Assembly (NCBI RefSeq): GCF_004364245.1
Contig: NZ_SOAV01000001.1
Span: 868,001 to 932,000, forward strand
Direction: 5' to 3'
Length of the DNA stretch: 64,000 bases
From: Streptomyces sp. BK208
Lineage (GTDB): Bacteria > Actinomycetota > Actinomycetes > Streptomycetales > Streptomycetaceae
Part shown: piece after piece, positions 1 to 8,486 of the stretch
How positions within the stretch are numbered: the first letter of the stretch is position 1
Layout: each line of letters starts with the position of its first letter
Notes under the pieces: generated by a model
Seen by the model: the letters and a program-made list of their open reading frames with translations, nothing else
What the model was told of the DNA's origin: nothing
Databases searched by the model: none
Program-made: the position numbers and the translations under genes

Positions 1-918
1 GACACGGAACTGGGCCCGCCGTTGCTGACATGGCTCGAGCGGGAAACCGGCGGTCAGCCGTTCCTTGCGTCCGCGCTCCTGTCGGTCGTGCACGACAGGT
101 GGGCGGCACACGGCCTCCCCCCGGCCGCGCAACTGCCACGACATCTCGGCGAGGCCGTCGCCGCGTGCGGCGAACTGACCGTGCGGCACCACGAGCAGAT
201 GCTGGAACTGCTGCGTGACGAGGACCGGCTCAAGACGCTCCTGGAAGTGGTCTTCGGTCCTCAGGTCACCGCCCAGCCCCAGGATGCCGAGCGGCTGGCC
301 AAGGAAGGCATCGTCCGTCCCACCGCTGACGGCTGGGCGGGTTTCTCGGAGAGCTTCCAGGAGTACCTGGGGCTGCTGGAGCGGAGATCGGACGACTGGT
401 CGCTGTGGCAGCGCACCGAAACGAGACTGCGGGCCGCCCTCACCGTCGCTCTGCGGGCCGTATACGGCGAAGTCTGGCTGGACAGGCTCCGTGAGTGCCA
501 GAAGCGGCTGATCGACAAGTGCGAGGAACGGCAGGAACGGGTGCGGCGGAGCTTCGGTCGACTCGCCCCGGACGAGAACCCGCTCGACTACGCCTACCCG
601 CAGGACCTTCTGGCCGTCATCATGATGCACTGGGAGCAACTGAGACCGGCCCTGGGCCACTCCAAGGACGGCTGGCAGGAGCGATTGGAGCTGATCGCAC
701 GGATGCGTACGCCGATGGCGCACAACCGGCGTTCCGGCACCTCTCCGCTGCTCATGGAACAGTTCCGCGAGTACTGCAATGACGTGCTGCGCTGGCTGCC
801 CGAGTCTCCGGTTCCGGGCACGGCTGCCGCCTCGTCAGACCGACCCCGCGTTCCGGCCGGTGACGTGGATACTGGGCCGGTCGATCAGAGCGGCGTAGAC
901 GCCGGGATCCAGCCGTAG
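1..918 (+). CDS. C-terminal part of an ATPase-like protein with a HEPN domain (5' end outside window)
   Basis: The frame is open from base 1, so about 305 residues of a longer protein are visible. The first ~110 residues, beginning near WLERETGGQPFLASALL, look like the helical/winged-helix end of an AAA or STAND-type ATPase. The last ~130 residues are helical and contain RMRTPMAHNRR, which fits the R-x4-H signature of HEPN domains of the Swt1-like kind. HEPN domains of this class are often metal-independent RNases in toxin and anti-phage systems, so an RNA-cutting effector under an NTPase switch is inferred. The 3' end overlaps the convergent NYN gene by 84 bp. The ATPase motifs themselves are not visible here, so that half of the call is weaker than the HEPN half. 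Confidence 0.6.
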   Translation, partial: DTELGPPLLTWLERETGGQPFLASALLSVVHDRWAAHGLPPAAQLPRHLGEAVAACGELTVRHHEQMLELLRDEDRLKTLLEVVFGPQVTAQPQDAERLAKEGIVRPTADGWAGFSESFQEYLGLLERRSDDWSLWQRTETRLRAALTVALRAVYGEVWLDRLRECQKRLIDKCEERQERVRRSFGRLAPDENPLDYAYPQDLLAVIMMHWEQLRPALGHSKDGWQERLELIARMRTPMAHNRRSGTSPLLMEQFREYCNDVLRWLPESPVPGTAAASSDRPRVPAGDVDTGPVDQSGVDAGIQP

Positions 919-1518
919 TTCCTTCGTGCCGGGGATGGGCCGGTGCTCGTGGTCGGCACGCGTGCAGGTCGGAAACGCCGAGTACAGCGCGTAACGCCTG
1001 CCCTGTGACTGGTGGACCTTCTTGACCTCTTGGACCATGGGGCCGAAATCGGAGTCCTGCGACAGGATGATCAGCGAGGCGTAGTCCTGCTGCCAGGCCC
1101 CGCGGAGCGCCAAGGAGGCGAGCCTGATGTCGGCGCCCTTTTCCTTGCGCCGCCCAGCCATGGTGTTCGACGTGCCGCAGTTGCCGCACGTCACGCTGCG
1201 ATCCAGCGACGTACTGCACTGAGCGCACGCCAAGGCTTGATAGCTGAAGCGGGCCCGCTCGTGCCGTACACCGTAGTTGGACAGCTTGCGCAGCCGCTTT
1301 CGCCAGGTGTGGAACTCCGGTGCCTCGCCGGGATGGTTGCGGTCCGGAAGGGCCATGACCACAGCAGCGTCGTTGACGCTGTCCGCACCCGTCTCGGCGG
1401 CCGCGTACCGGGCCAGCCGGTCGAGCGGAAACTTGGCGGCGGGGCCGTATCCGAAACACCGCAAGGCGGCGACGTAGTGGTTCCATCCGTCGACCAGCAC
1501 CAGGCAACCCGATCCCAC
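835..1518 (-). CDS. NYN (PIN-like) domain nuclease with a zinc ribbon
   Basis: This 227-residue protein begins with a strand ending in LVLVDGWN and has acidic residues in GADIRLASLAL and SQDSDF. These are the Asp positions expected of the NYN/LabA branch of PIN-like RNases. A CxxC-x9-CxxC zinc ribbon (CAQC...CGNC) sits in the middle. The GTG at 1518 is preferred over an upstream TTG at 1563 because an AGGGGGG stretch lies at the right distance before it. A structured leader with an intrinsic terminator lies just upstream (1571-1620). The 3' end overlaps the HEPN gene tail by 84 bp. An RNA-cutting role is inferred from the family; the substrate is unknown. Confidence 0.72.
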   Translation of the reverse strand: MGSGCLVLVDGWNHYVAALRCFGYGPAAKFPLDRLARYAAAETGADSVNDAAVVMALPDRNHPGEAPEFHTWRKRLRKLSNYGVRHERARFSYQALACAQCSTSLDRSVTCGNCGTSNTMAGRRKEKGADIRLASLALRGAWQQDYASLIILSQDSDFGPMVQEVKKVHQSQGRRYALYSAFPTCTRADHEHRPIPGTKELRLDPGVYAALIDRPSIHVTGRNAGSV

Positions 1519-1570
1519 CCTCTGCCCCCCTAGAGAAGAAAGTGACCGAGAACAAAGCGACAAAGAAAAA

Positions 1571-1638
1571 CCCCGCTGGGGGCCACAGGTCTGTTTCCAG
1601 AGGCGACGCTAGCAGCGGGGGCACTACGAACTGTAGTG
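1571..1638 (-). terminator. Structured leader with intrinsic terminator upstream of the NYN gene
   Basis: Read on the minus strand, the order is a CACTAC/GTAGTG hairpin (1638-1622), then arm CCCCGCTG (1620-1613), an inner TCTG-GAAA-CAGA stem-loop, arm CAGCGGGG (1578-1571) and TTTTTCTTTG. A stem followed by five T residues is a classical rho-independent terminator, and such T-runs are rare in this genome type. It lies about 50 bp before the NYN start in the same direction. It could therefore be an attenuator or the end of a short RNA. Which of these holds cannot be told from sequence. Confidence 0.55.
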
Positions 1639-1674
1639 AAAGGGACACGCGACTTCAAGGGAGAGTCACTCGGT

Positions 1675-1710
1675 GGGGGCGGGTCCCCGCCTTCCGGGGA
1701 ACCCGCCCCC
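1675..1710 (-). terminator. Terminator hairpin after the cyclase gene
   Basis: GGGGGCGGGTCCCCG pairs with CGGGGAACCCGCCCCC with one bulge and a 5-nt loop. It sits 26 bp beyond the stop codon of the cyclase gene. Confidence 0.6.
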
Positions 1711-1735
1711 CGGTGTCAGCGTCGTCGCCGGGACG

Positions 1736-2950
1736 TCAAGCCGCGTCCTCCTCTCCGGGTTCCTCGATCTCCTCGGCCAGCCCACCCTTCTCGTTCGCCA
1801 CGACCTTGAAGCTCAGCAGAGATCCGGCCGCGAAGCCCTGAACCGCCGAGCGGGGAGTGAAGACGTGGTGGCTGTTGCCGAGGCGGTCCTGAACGCGTAG
1901 CCAGCCGTGGGCCTTGCCCTCGGGCAGCTTCAGGGTGCCCTCCGCGTAGTCGTCGACGAGAAGGATGCCCACGGCATGGCGATTGCGCTCGCCGTCGACC
2001 CGCCCCGTACCCACGAACACGACCCGGCTGCCGACACGCAGGGACTGGCCGGCGTCCTCCGGATAGACCAGATGATCGGCACGGAAGTAGAAGTCCTCGC
2101 CGGACCGGGGATCACGGACGAATCCGAAGTTGGCACCGGGCTTCCAGCAGGTCACCTCTCCCGAGTGCCGGTCCTCCAGCGTTCCCTGCCGCTTGTCCTG
2201 GGCCGGTTGCCGCTTGCCCGCGGCGCGCTCGAGGGGAAGGCGGGTCGTGCCGGGCGGCGAGGACGGCGCCTGGCGCATGCGGTCGGTGTTGCGCGTCACC
2301 GCTTCGGACTTCAGGCCGTACAGCTGTTGGTCCCAGAGGATCTCGTAGTACTCCACGGGCTGGTCGAAGCCCTTCAGCGGGGCTCGCTGCACATCTCCCT
2401 GGTACTGCTCGGGGGCGCGGCCGAGGGCGATACCGAGCCGACTGGCGATCTTCATGACGTTGGCGGCGGACGCCGTGGCCCGGTCGACGAAGATGGCCTT
2501 CGGGGAGGCGGCGTCGCACAGGCGCTTCGCCTTGTCGACCACGGTGCCGACGTAGTCGTGGCCGCCCGTCGGCGTGGTGAAGGCGACGACCGACCCCGTG
2601 CCGACCCCGATGCTGACGTTGAAGTCGATGATTCCGCGCGCCCCCGTCCTGCCCTGGTTCGCGTCGTGGACCGCCTCCTGGACCGCCACGGCGACGTTCA
2701 CCGCGTCGGTCGCCCGGTCACTGTCGAACGTGATCATGATGCCGTCCCCGAGGTACTTGATCTCCGCCTCGGGGTCCGCCTGCACGGCCAGCGCGGTGAC
2801 CGCGTCGTACAGCCAGCCGAGCGCCGGCAGCCAACTGGCCTCCGGCTGCTGCTCCTTCATGGCCGTCGATCCGACCTGGTCGATGAACAGGACGGTACGT
2901 GCCTCCCGGGACTGGGGTTCGGCGAACGCCTCACGAAGCTGAGTGGCCAT
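1736..2950 (-). CDS. Class III nucleotide cyclase fused to two cold-shock-like domains (Pycsar-like cyclase)
   Basis: The 404-residue protein has a class III cyclase catalytic domain at about residues 15-200. Metal-binding Asp residues lie in FIDQVGST and KYLGDGIMITF, and GGHDYVGTVVDKAKRL is also typical. After a charged linker come two OB-fold, cold-shock-like segments: WKPGANFGFVRDP...EDFYF, then HGWLRVQDRLGNSHHVF. Start ATG 2950 is chosen because AGAAGGG lies just upstream. The gene is divergent from a soluble protein gene and a DUF5706/PycTM-like effector gene. That matches Pycsar, in which a pyrimidine cyclase makes cUMP or cCMP to trigger a membrane effector. Tandem CSDs on the cyclase are unusual and suggest nucleic-acid sensing (inference). 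The nucleotide made cannot be told from sequence. Confidence 0.8.
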   Translation of the reverse strand: MATQLREAFAEPQSREARTVLFIDQVGSTAMKEQQPEASWLPALGWLYDAVTALAVQADPEAEIKYLGDGIMITFDSDRATDAVNVAVAVQEAVHDANQGRTGARGIIDFNVSIGVGTGSVVAFTTPTGGHDYVGTVVDKAKRLCDAASPKAIFVDRATASAANVMKIASRLGIALGRAPEQYQGDVQRAPLKGFDQPVEYYEILWDQQLYGLKSEAVTRNTDRMRQAPSSPPGTTRLPLERAAGKRQPAQDKRQGTLEDRHSGEVTCWKPGANFGFVRDPRSGEDFYFRADHLVYPEDAGQSLRVGSRVVFVGTGRVDGERNRHAVGILLVDDYAEGTLKLPEGKAHGWLRVQDRLGNSHHVFTPRSAVQGFAAGSLLSFKVVANEKGGLAEEIEEPGEEDAA

Positions 2951-3052
2951 GTCTGTCACCCTTCTGTGCGGTGCGGTAGGAGAACGCGGCCCTGACGGGC
3001 TCGGCACCTACTAACGGACGGGGCCCCCGACCACCCGCCCTCGGGGGCGCCG

Positions 3053-3082
3053 TTGACACCTTCCGGCGGCGGCCGTCATAGT
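3053..3082 (+). promoter_or_regulatory. Sigma-70-type promoter for the Pycsar-like effector operon
   Basis: TTGACA at 3053-3058 and CATAGT at 3077-3082 are separated by 18 bp and lie about 115 bp before the start at 3200. The consensus -35 box in a GC-rich intergenic region makes this a strong candidate. The long leader that follows has no other obvious feature. Confidence 0.6.
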
Positions 3083-3199
3083 GACGGAGTCGCTCGGACG
3101 CGACTGAGCACTTCGCTCCTGCTGTGCTGTGCACAGGACACGTTGGCCCGCACGGGCCGGCCCCACATACGTGGGCCTCCTCATCTCCAGGGACGTGTC

Positions 3200-4159
3200 A
3201 TGCCGCAGTCCGTTGCCTTCTGCACCGCTCCCGACACCTGTCTGCCCCGCAGCGCGAGCATCGTCTGGAGCATCACGCGCCGTGCCCGGCAGGCCCTCCA
3301 CGACGCCCACGGTTCGGGCCCCTGTCATCGGCCGGCACCCTTCGGGGACGCCGACCGGAGCGCGCGTCGGCCCCGCGAGGTCTGCGAGGGCGTGGGTTGC
3401 GTCGACCTCTTCATGGAGGTCTGGACGTCGGCGCACGGGGCCATGCACATGCGTTTCCGGCCCGCCGGCCTCCTTCCCGAGGCCGCCTTCGCCTACCTCA
3501 CCAGCAGCGCCCGGTCGCAGCTCGCGGAGCTGAACCGTCAGGGTCGCGTGGCCAGGGGCGGGGTGGCCCGGCCTCAGCGGCGGGACGGCACGGTAGGCCG
3601 GATCGCGGTCTCCTGCGAGGACCCCTGGCTGGCGGACGTGTTCCGCTTCCTGCTCGGCTACACGGCCTCGCCGGGGCCGCGGGCGGATGCCTGGCCACTG
3701 GACGCGCTCATCTGTCGCAAGAACGCGTGGGACGGCGGGGGCAGGGTGCCGGGCAGCGGAGCGGCACGGGACGAGCTGCGCGCCGACATCGACAGGTGCC
3801 TGCGGGTGGTCCGGGAGGTGGCGGGCGTCGGCTGGCTGCACGACTGCCTCCTGCTGCCGCTGGCCAATCGGGGAGGGTCCGTGTCCGTGCCGGCCGACGA
3901 CACCCTGCGCCTGTCGCCGGCGATCGGGGAGAGCGACGACGCGCTCGCCGAGGGCGCCGACGCGGTGCTGCGGGACCTGCTGGACCGGACCGCAGCCGGC
4001 GCCGGGCCCGGCGCGGCACTGTACGCCGCGGTCGAGTCGTGGCTCGGTGACGCCCCCCGTCCAGCGGCGTGGGAGGCGACCCGTCGCGACGACATCGCCC
4101 TGCGGCGCCTGGCGAAGCGTCTGGTGTCGGACCTCGTGCAGGAGAAGGAGGCAGCATGA
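3200..4159 (+). CDS. Unrecognised soluble protein of the Pycsar-like cassette
   Basis: I do not recognise this 319-residue protein. It has no signal peptide and no membrane segment. Visible blocks are VDLFMEVWTSAHGAM, AYLTSSARSQLAELNRQ followed by a basic run, and ISCRKN-like ALICRKNAWDGGG; the C-terminal half is helical and Leu-rich. The basic helical block faintly resembles sigma-factor region 2, but this is too weak to call. Start ATG 3200 has a CAGGGA element upstream. Its stop overlaps the effector start (ATGA at 4156-4159), so the two are translationally coupled. Its position between cyclase and effector suggests an accessory, sensing or regulatory role (inference). Confidence 0.6.
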   Translation: MPQSVAFCTAPDTCLPRSASIVWSITRRARQALHDAHGSGPCHRPAPFGDADRSARRPREVCEGVGCVDLFMEVWTSAHGAMHMRFRPAGLLPEAAFAYLTSSARSQLAELNRQGRVARGGVARPQRRDGTVGRIAVSCEDPWLADVFRFLLGYTASPGPRADAWPLDALICRKNAWDGGGRVPGSGAARDELRADIDRCLRVVREVAGVGWLHDCLLLPLANRGGSVSVPADDTLRLSPAIGESDDALAEGADAVLRDLLDRTAAGAGPGAALYAAVESWLGDAPRPAAWEATRRDDIALRRLAKRLVSDLVQEKEAA

Positions 4160-4668
4160 GCACCACGTCCCGCCCCCCGGTGGGGCCCGAGCCCGCGAGC
4201 CCGGCCGACGTCGATGCCCTGATCGAGGTGACCCGGCAGGAGAACGCCCGGGCCGACGCCAAGTCGGCCGCCCTCCTCACCGTGGTGGGCATCGGATTCA
4301 CGGCGTTCTCGGTCGCGGGCGCGTCTGCCGTCGCGGCTCCTCTGCACGGCGGCGCACGATGGCTCTGCGTCGCGGCGCTGACCGGCGTGTGCGCGGTTGC
4401 GGAGCTGCTGCTGCTCGTCCTGCGCCCGGTAGTGGGGAGGGGCGGTGCGGGACAGCGCTACTTCGCGACCTGGCGCCGCTACGCCCCGGCACCCGAGCGA
4501 CTGGCCAGAGAGCTGTCCGTCGACGAGGAGAGATGTCGCACCCTGGTCCGGCTGAGCGGCATCGTCTGGCGCAAGTACCGGCTGATCAGGTGGGCGGTCG
4601 ACCTGATGATCGCGGTGCTGCCCCTCATGGCCGTCGCCCTCGCCGTGGCCCTGCTGTCCGGCAGCTGA
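4156..4668 (+). CDS. Pycsar effector-type membrane protein (PycTM / DUF5706-like)
   Basis: The 170-residue protein opens with a cytosolic helix containing TRQENARADAKSAALL, the hallmark of the DUF5706/PycTM family. Membrane segments follow at about 34-56, 66-92 and 145-167. In Pycsar systems such effectors respond to cyclic pyrimidine nucleotides and damage the inner membrane, killing the infected cell. Here the cyclase is divergently encoded 1.2 kb upstream. The start overlaps the previous stop by 4 bp and has a GGAGAAGGAG ribosome site. Family membership is fairly clear from the N-terminal motif. Anti-phage activity is inferred. Confidence 0.78.
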   Translation: MSTTSRPPVGPEPASPADVDALIEVTRQENARADAKSAALLTVVGIGFTAFSVAGASAVAAPLHGGARWLCVAALTGVCAVAELLLLVLRPVVGRGGAGQRYFATWRRYAPAPERLARELSVDEERCRTLVRLSGIVWRKYRLIRWAVDLMIAVLPLMAVALAVALLSGS

Positions 4669-4697
4669 CCCCCGGCACGGTGCCCGCGCACACAGAT

Positions 4698-4725
4698 CGG
4701 GTGGGTGGCGTCCGCCACCCACCCG
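4698..4725 (-). terminator. Terminator hairpin downstream of tRNA-Pro
   Basis: A perfect 13-bp stem, CGGGTGGGTGGCG paired with CGCCACCCACCCG, with a 2-nt loop lies on the 3' side of the tRNA. CAGATCGG/CCGATCTG extends around it as an outer stem. Confidence 0.6.
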
Positions 4726-4751
4726 ATGATCCGATCTGCGGTCTCGCAGAG

Positions 4752-4825
<74 letters not shown>

Positions 4826-4925
4826 ATGTGCTCACGCGCGGTGCACCGCGCGATCACGCGGACAGCACTTTACCCCACCCGCCGGGCCACGCCTAAGCGG
4901 GCACGGGCGAGGGACAATCGGTGCC

Positions 4926-5462
4926 ATGGACAGCCCTGCCGACAGCCCCATGGACAGCACAGCACCCGGCCGCCCGGCGGACGCGCGGGACCGCGACGAC
5001 GAGGGGCGGGCGCGCAACGCCCGGCCGCGGGACGGGCTCGGCCGCCCCCTGCCGTACGGGGCGGACGGTGTGCCGCGTCAGCCCGAGGGGGTCGTGAGGG
5101 CCCCGGACGAGACCGTCGCCGAGGCGCAGCGGCTGCTGGACGACGGCAAGCCGTTCCACGCGCACGAGGTGTTCGAGGACGCCTGGAAGTCGGGGCCCGA
5201 CGAGGAGCGGGAGCTGTGGCGGGGGCTGGCCCAGCTGGCCGTCGGGCTCACCCACGCGGCACGCGGCAACGTCACCGGCGGGGCCAGGCTGCTGCGGCGC
5301 GGGGCGGGGGCCGTGACGGGGTGGGCGGCGTCCGACGGTCGCGCGCGGCCGTACGGGATGGACCTCGGGGCGGTCGCCGGGTGGGCCCGGGAGCTGGCAG
5401 GTGAGGTGGAGGACGGCGCAAGCGTGGACGCGGGGGCGCGGGCACCCCGGCTGCGGGGCTGA
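4926..5462 (+). CDS. DUF309 domain protein
   Basis: This 178-residue protein has a ~60-residue charged, Arg/Asp-rich N-terminal stretch. A helical DUF309 core follows, recognised by KPFHAHEVFEDAWK and ELWRGLAQLAVGLTHAARGN. The His/Glu pattern in FHAHEVFE is conserved in the family, whose function is unknown. ATG 4926 is the first good start after the tRNA. No operon partner overlaps it; the CobF-like gene starts 57 bp later. Confidence 0.85.
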   Translation: MDSPADSPMDSTAPGRPADARDRDDEGRARNARPRDGLGRPLPYGADGVPRQPEGVVRAPDETVAEAQRLLDDGKPFHAHEVFEDAWKSGPDEERELWRGLAQLAVGLTHAARGNVTGGARLLRRGAGAVTGWAASDGRARPYGMDLGAVAGWARELAGEVEDGASVDAGARAPRLRG

Positions 5463-5519
5463 CCCCCGAGGGGGCGGCCCCGCAGGTGCCGGGTCCGTGG
5501 CGTACGGCAGACTCGTGAC

Positions 5520-6293
5520 GTGCGGAGCATTCATGTGATCGGTATCGGCGCGGGCGACCCGGACCAGCTGACCCTGCAGGCGGTGCGGGCGCTGCGGAGC
5601 ACCGACGTGTTCTTCGTCCTGGACAAGGGCGAGGTCAAGGCCGACCTGGTGGGGCTGCGCCGGCACCTGCTGGAGACGCACGTGCCGGAGGGGACCTACC
5701 GCGTCGTCGAGGCACGCGACCCCGAGCGGGACCGGGGCGCGGGCGGCGCGGCGTACTCCTCGGCCGTCGGGGACTGGCGCAGCGCCCGCGCCCGCCTGTT
5801 CGAGCGGCTGATCGCCGAGGAGCTGGGCGAGGACGAGAGCGGCGCGTTCCTGGTCTGGGGCGACCCGGCGCTGTACGACAGCACGCTGGGCGTCCTGGAG
5901 GAGGTGCTGGAGCACGGGGCGGTGTCGTTCGCGTACGACGTCGTGCCCGGCATCAGCAGCGTCTCCTCGCTGGCGGCCCGGCACCGCACCGGGCTGAACC
6001 GGGTGGCGCGGCCGGTGCAGATCACCACGGGGCGACGGCTCGCCGAGGGCTTCCCGGCGGACGCGGACGACGTCGTCGTGATGCTGGACGCCCAGCAGGC
6101 CTTCCGGCGGTACGCGGACCAGGACATCGACATCTACTGGGGCGCCTACCTGGGCACTCCGGACGAGATCCTCGACTCCGGCCCGATCGCGGAGGCCGGA
6201 CCCCGCATCGAGCGGCTGCGTGCCGAGGCGCGCGAGCGCAAGGGCTGGATCATGGACACGTATCTGCTGCGGCGCAATCCGGGAGAGCGCTGA
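5520..6293 (+). CDS. cobF: Precorrin-6A synthase (deacetylating)
   Basis: The 257-residue protein is an SAM-dependent tetrapyrrole methylase: an N-terminal IHVIGIGAGDPDQLTLQA loop, LVWGDPALYDST in the middle and YDVVPGISSVSSLAARH after it. Full-length agreement with CobF is good. CobF methylates C1 of precorrin-5 and releases the acetyl group in aerobic cobalamin synthesis. It stands alone here, away from other cobalamin genes. The GTG start at 5520 leaves only a short gap to DUF309. Confidence 0.88.
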   Translation: MRSIHVIGIGAGDPDQLTLQAVRALRSTDVFFVLDKGEVKADLVGLRRHLLETHVPEGTYRVVEARDPERDRGAGGAAYSSAVGDWRSARARLFERLIAEELGEDESGAFLVWGDPALYDSTLGVLEEVLEHGAVSFAYDVVPGISSVSSLAARHRTGLNRVARPVQITTGRRLAEGFPADADDVVVMLDAQQAFRRYADQDIDIYWGAYLGTPDEILDSGPIAEAGPRIERLRAEARERKGWIMDTYLLRRNPGER

Positions 6294-6365
6294 CCGGGCC
6301 CTCGGGCGCACCCGGGCGGACCGTCCCCGCATGCGTGGCCGGTGCACCGGTGTGATCGTGGCCGC

Positions 6366-8486
6366 GTGACAGTCGCCGAGGAAGCGCCGCGGACCGCAGC
6401 CGCCCAGCCGCCCGTGCTGGACCGGCGGCGCCGCAACGTCGTCTTCGTCACGATCATGCTCGGCATGCTGCTCGCGGCACTGGACCAGACGATCGTCGGC
6501 ACCGCGCTGCCCACCATCGTGTCGGACCTGGGCGGCGCCGAGCACATGTCGTGGGTGGTGACCTCGTACCTGCTCGCGGAGACCGTGGCGACGGTCCTGG
6601 TGGGCAAGTTCGGCGACCTGTTCGGCCGCAAGGTCGTCTTCCAGGTGTCCGCGGTGGTGTTCATCACCGGCTCCTTCCTGTGCGGGCTGGCGACGAACAT
6701 GCCGCTGCTGATCGTCTGGCGGGCGGTGCAGGGCGTCGGGGCGGGCGGCCTGATGGTGACGGCGATGGCGCTGATCGCTGACGTCATCCCGTTGCGGGAG
6801 CGGGGCAAGTACCAGGGCGCGATCGGCGCGGTGTTCGGTGTCGCGACGGTCGTCGGACCGCTGCTGGGCGGGCTGTTCACCGATCACCTGTCGTGGCGCT
6901 GGGCGTTCTACGTCAACGTGCCCATCGCGGTCGTCGTGGTGATCGCCGCCGCCCGCACCATCCCGGTGGTGAAGTCGGCCGCCCGTCCCGTCATCGACTA
7001 CGCGGGCATCGCGCTGGTCGCGGCCGGTGCCGGCGCGCTGATCCTGGCGACGAGCTGGGGCGGCAACGAGTACGCGTGGGGTTCGGCGGTGATCGTCGGT
7101 CTGTTCGCGGGCGGCCTGGTCGCGCTGGGACTGTTCTGCCGGGTGGAGGCCCGCGCGGCCGAACCGATGCTGCCGATGCGGCTGTTCTCCAACCCGGTCT
7201 TCACGGTCTGCTCGGTCCTCAGCTTCATCGTCGGCTTCGCGATGCTGGGCGCGCTGACGTACCTGCCGACGTACCTGCAGTACGTCGACGGCGACTCGGC
7301 CACCGTCTCGGGCGTACGGACACTGCCGATGGTGGCGGGGCTGCTGATCGCCTCGGTGTTCAGCGGCAACGTGGTCAGCAAGACGGGGCGGTACCGGCTG
7401 TTCCCCATCGTGGGCACGCTGGTGATGGGCGTGGGCCTGTACCTGATGTCGCTGATGGGTCCGGCCACGGGCGCGGGGCCGGAGTCGCTGTACATGTTCG
7501 TCCTCGGCACGGGGATCGGCCTGTCCATGCAGGTGCTGACCATCGCCGTGCAGAACACGGTCGACTACGCCGACCTGGGCACCGCGACCTCCGGCGTCAC
7601 CTTCTTCCGGACGCTGGGCAGTTCCTTCGGCACCGCCGTGTTCGGCACCATCTACTCCAACGCGCTCGGCCCCAACCTGCGGGACGGCGTGGCGGCGGCG
7701 ACCCGCACCGGGGCCGCCGACCCGTCGGTGATCGCCCGGGCGTCGACGAGTCCCGAGGGCGTGCACCGGCTGCCGCCGCAGGCGTCGGCGCCGGTCGTCG
7801 GCGCGTACGCGGACACGATCCAGACGGTGTTCCTGTGGACGGTGCCGGTCGCGGTCCTGGGTTTCGTGGTCGCCCTGTTCCTCAAGCAGGTCCAGCTGCG
7901 CGACAGCGCCCGGGCGGGGTCCACGGACATGGGTGAGGGCTTCGGCTCGCCGCACGACGCCAGCAGCAGGCGGACGCTGGAGGCCTCCGTCGGTAAGATC
8001 ATCGGCAGTACGGAGCTGGACACCGCGCGCCGGATCGTCGCGGACAGCGACACCCGGCTGGACGTCGCCGGTGCCTGGGCCGTGATGCAGGTCGAGGTGT
8101 TCACGCGGCTGGTCGGGCACGCCAGCCTGGGTCTGATCGCGGCCCGCCGCCGGATGCCGCCGGAGGTCCTGCTGCCGGTCTTCGACCGGATGGTGGCCGA
8201 GGGGTTCCTCACCCGCGAGGGCTCCCTGCTCTCGCACACCGAGGCCGGGGCACGTGAGGCCCTCGTCATCGGCCGGGCCTGGGCGACCTGGCTGGAGGAC
8301 CGGGTGGAGCGGGACATCGGCCGCCCCTCGGACGCGGAGCTGCGGGCCGCCCTCGACGCGATCGCCAAGCGCCTGCTGGTGGAGGATCTGAGCCACGGGC
8401 TCCCGCAGCACGTCAGGCCAGCAGGAGCTGCAGGCCGCCCACGACCGTCGCCGCGATCACCAGGCGCTCGAACAGGAGTTGGTTGA
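6366..8486 (+). CDS. DHA2-family (14-TM) MFS drug exporter with a C-terminal winged-helix-like domain
   Basis: The ~706-residue protein shows the DHA2 signature [19 protein letters not shown] in TM1, a [10 protein letters not shown] motif A loop, and about 14 hydrophobic segments up to residue ~515. A ~170-residue cytosolic tail then follows with [18 protein letters not shown] and [17 protein letters not shown], resembling a MarR-type winged helix. Such tailed exporters occur in actinomycetes; the tail may sense substrate (inference). The start could also be ATG 6342; GTG 6366 gives the more usual N-terminus. The 3' end overlaps the convergent permease gene by 74 bp. Confidence 0.85.
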   Translation: MTVAEEAPRTAAAQPPVLDRRRRNVVFVTIMLGMLLAALDQTIVGTALPTIVSDLGGAEHMSWVVTSYLLAETVATVLVGKFGDLFGRKVVFQVSAVVFITGSFLCGLATNMPLLIVWRAVQGVGAGGLMVTAMALIADVIPLRERGKYQGAIGAVFGVATVVGPLLGGLFTDHLSWRWAFYVNVPIAVVVVIAAARTIPVVKSAARPVIDYAGIALVAAGAGALILATSWGGNEYAWGSAVIVGLFAGGLVALGLFCRVEARAAEPMLPMRLFSNPVFTVCSVLSFIVGFAMLGALTYLPTYLQYVDGDSATVSGVRTLPMVAGLLIASVFSGNVVSKTGRYRLFPIVGTLVMGVGLYLMSLMGPATGAGPESLYMFVLGTGIGLSMQVLTIAVQNTVDYADLGTATSGVTFFRTLGSSFGTAVFGTIYSNALGPNLRDGVAAATRTGAADPSVIARASTSPEGVHRLPPQASAPVVGAYADTIQTVFLWTVPVAVLGFVVALFLKQVQLRDSARAGSTDMGEGFGSPHDASSRRTLEASVGKIIGSTELDTARRIVADSDTRLDVAGAWAVMQVEVFTRLVGHASLGLIAARRRMPPEVLLPVFDRMVAEGFLTREGSLLSHTEAGAREALVIGRAWATWLEDRVERDIGRPSDAELRAALDAIAKRLLVEDLSHGLPQHVRPAGAAGRPRPSPRSPGARTGVG

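Noticed and set aside
1907..2995. Plus-strand frame opposite the cyclase gene
   Set aside because: Antisense shadow; the minus strand has clear cyclase and cold-shock motifs.
4893..8411. Minus-strand frame of over 1100 codons opposite DUF309, cobF and the MFS gene
   Set aside because: Shadow frame spanning three unrelated plus-strand genes; His/Arg/Gly-rich without motifs.
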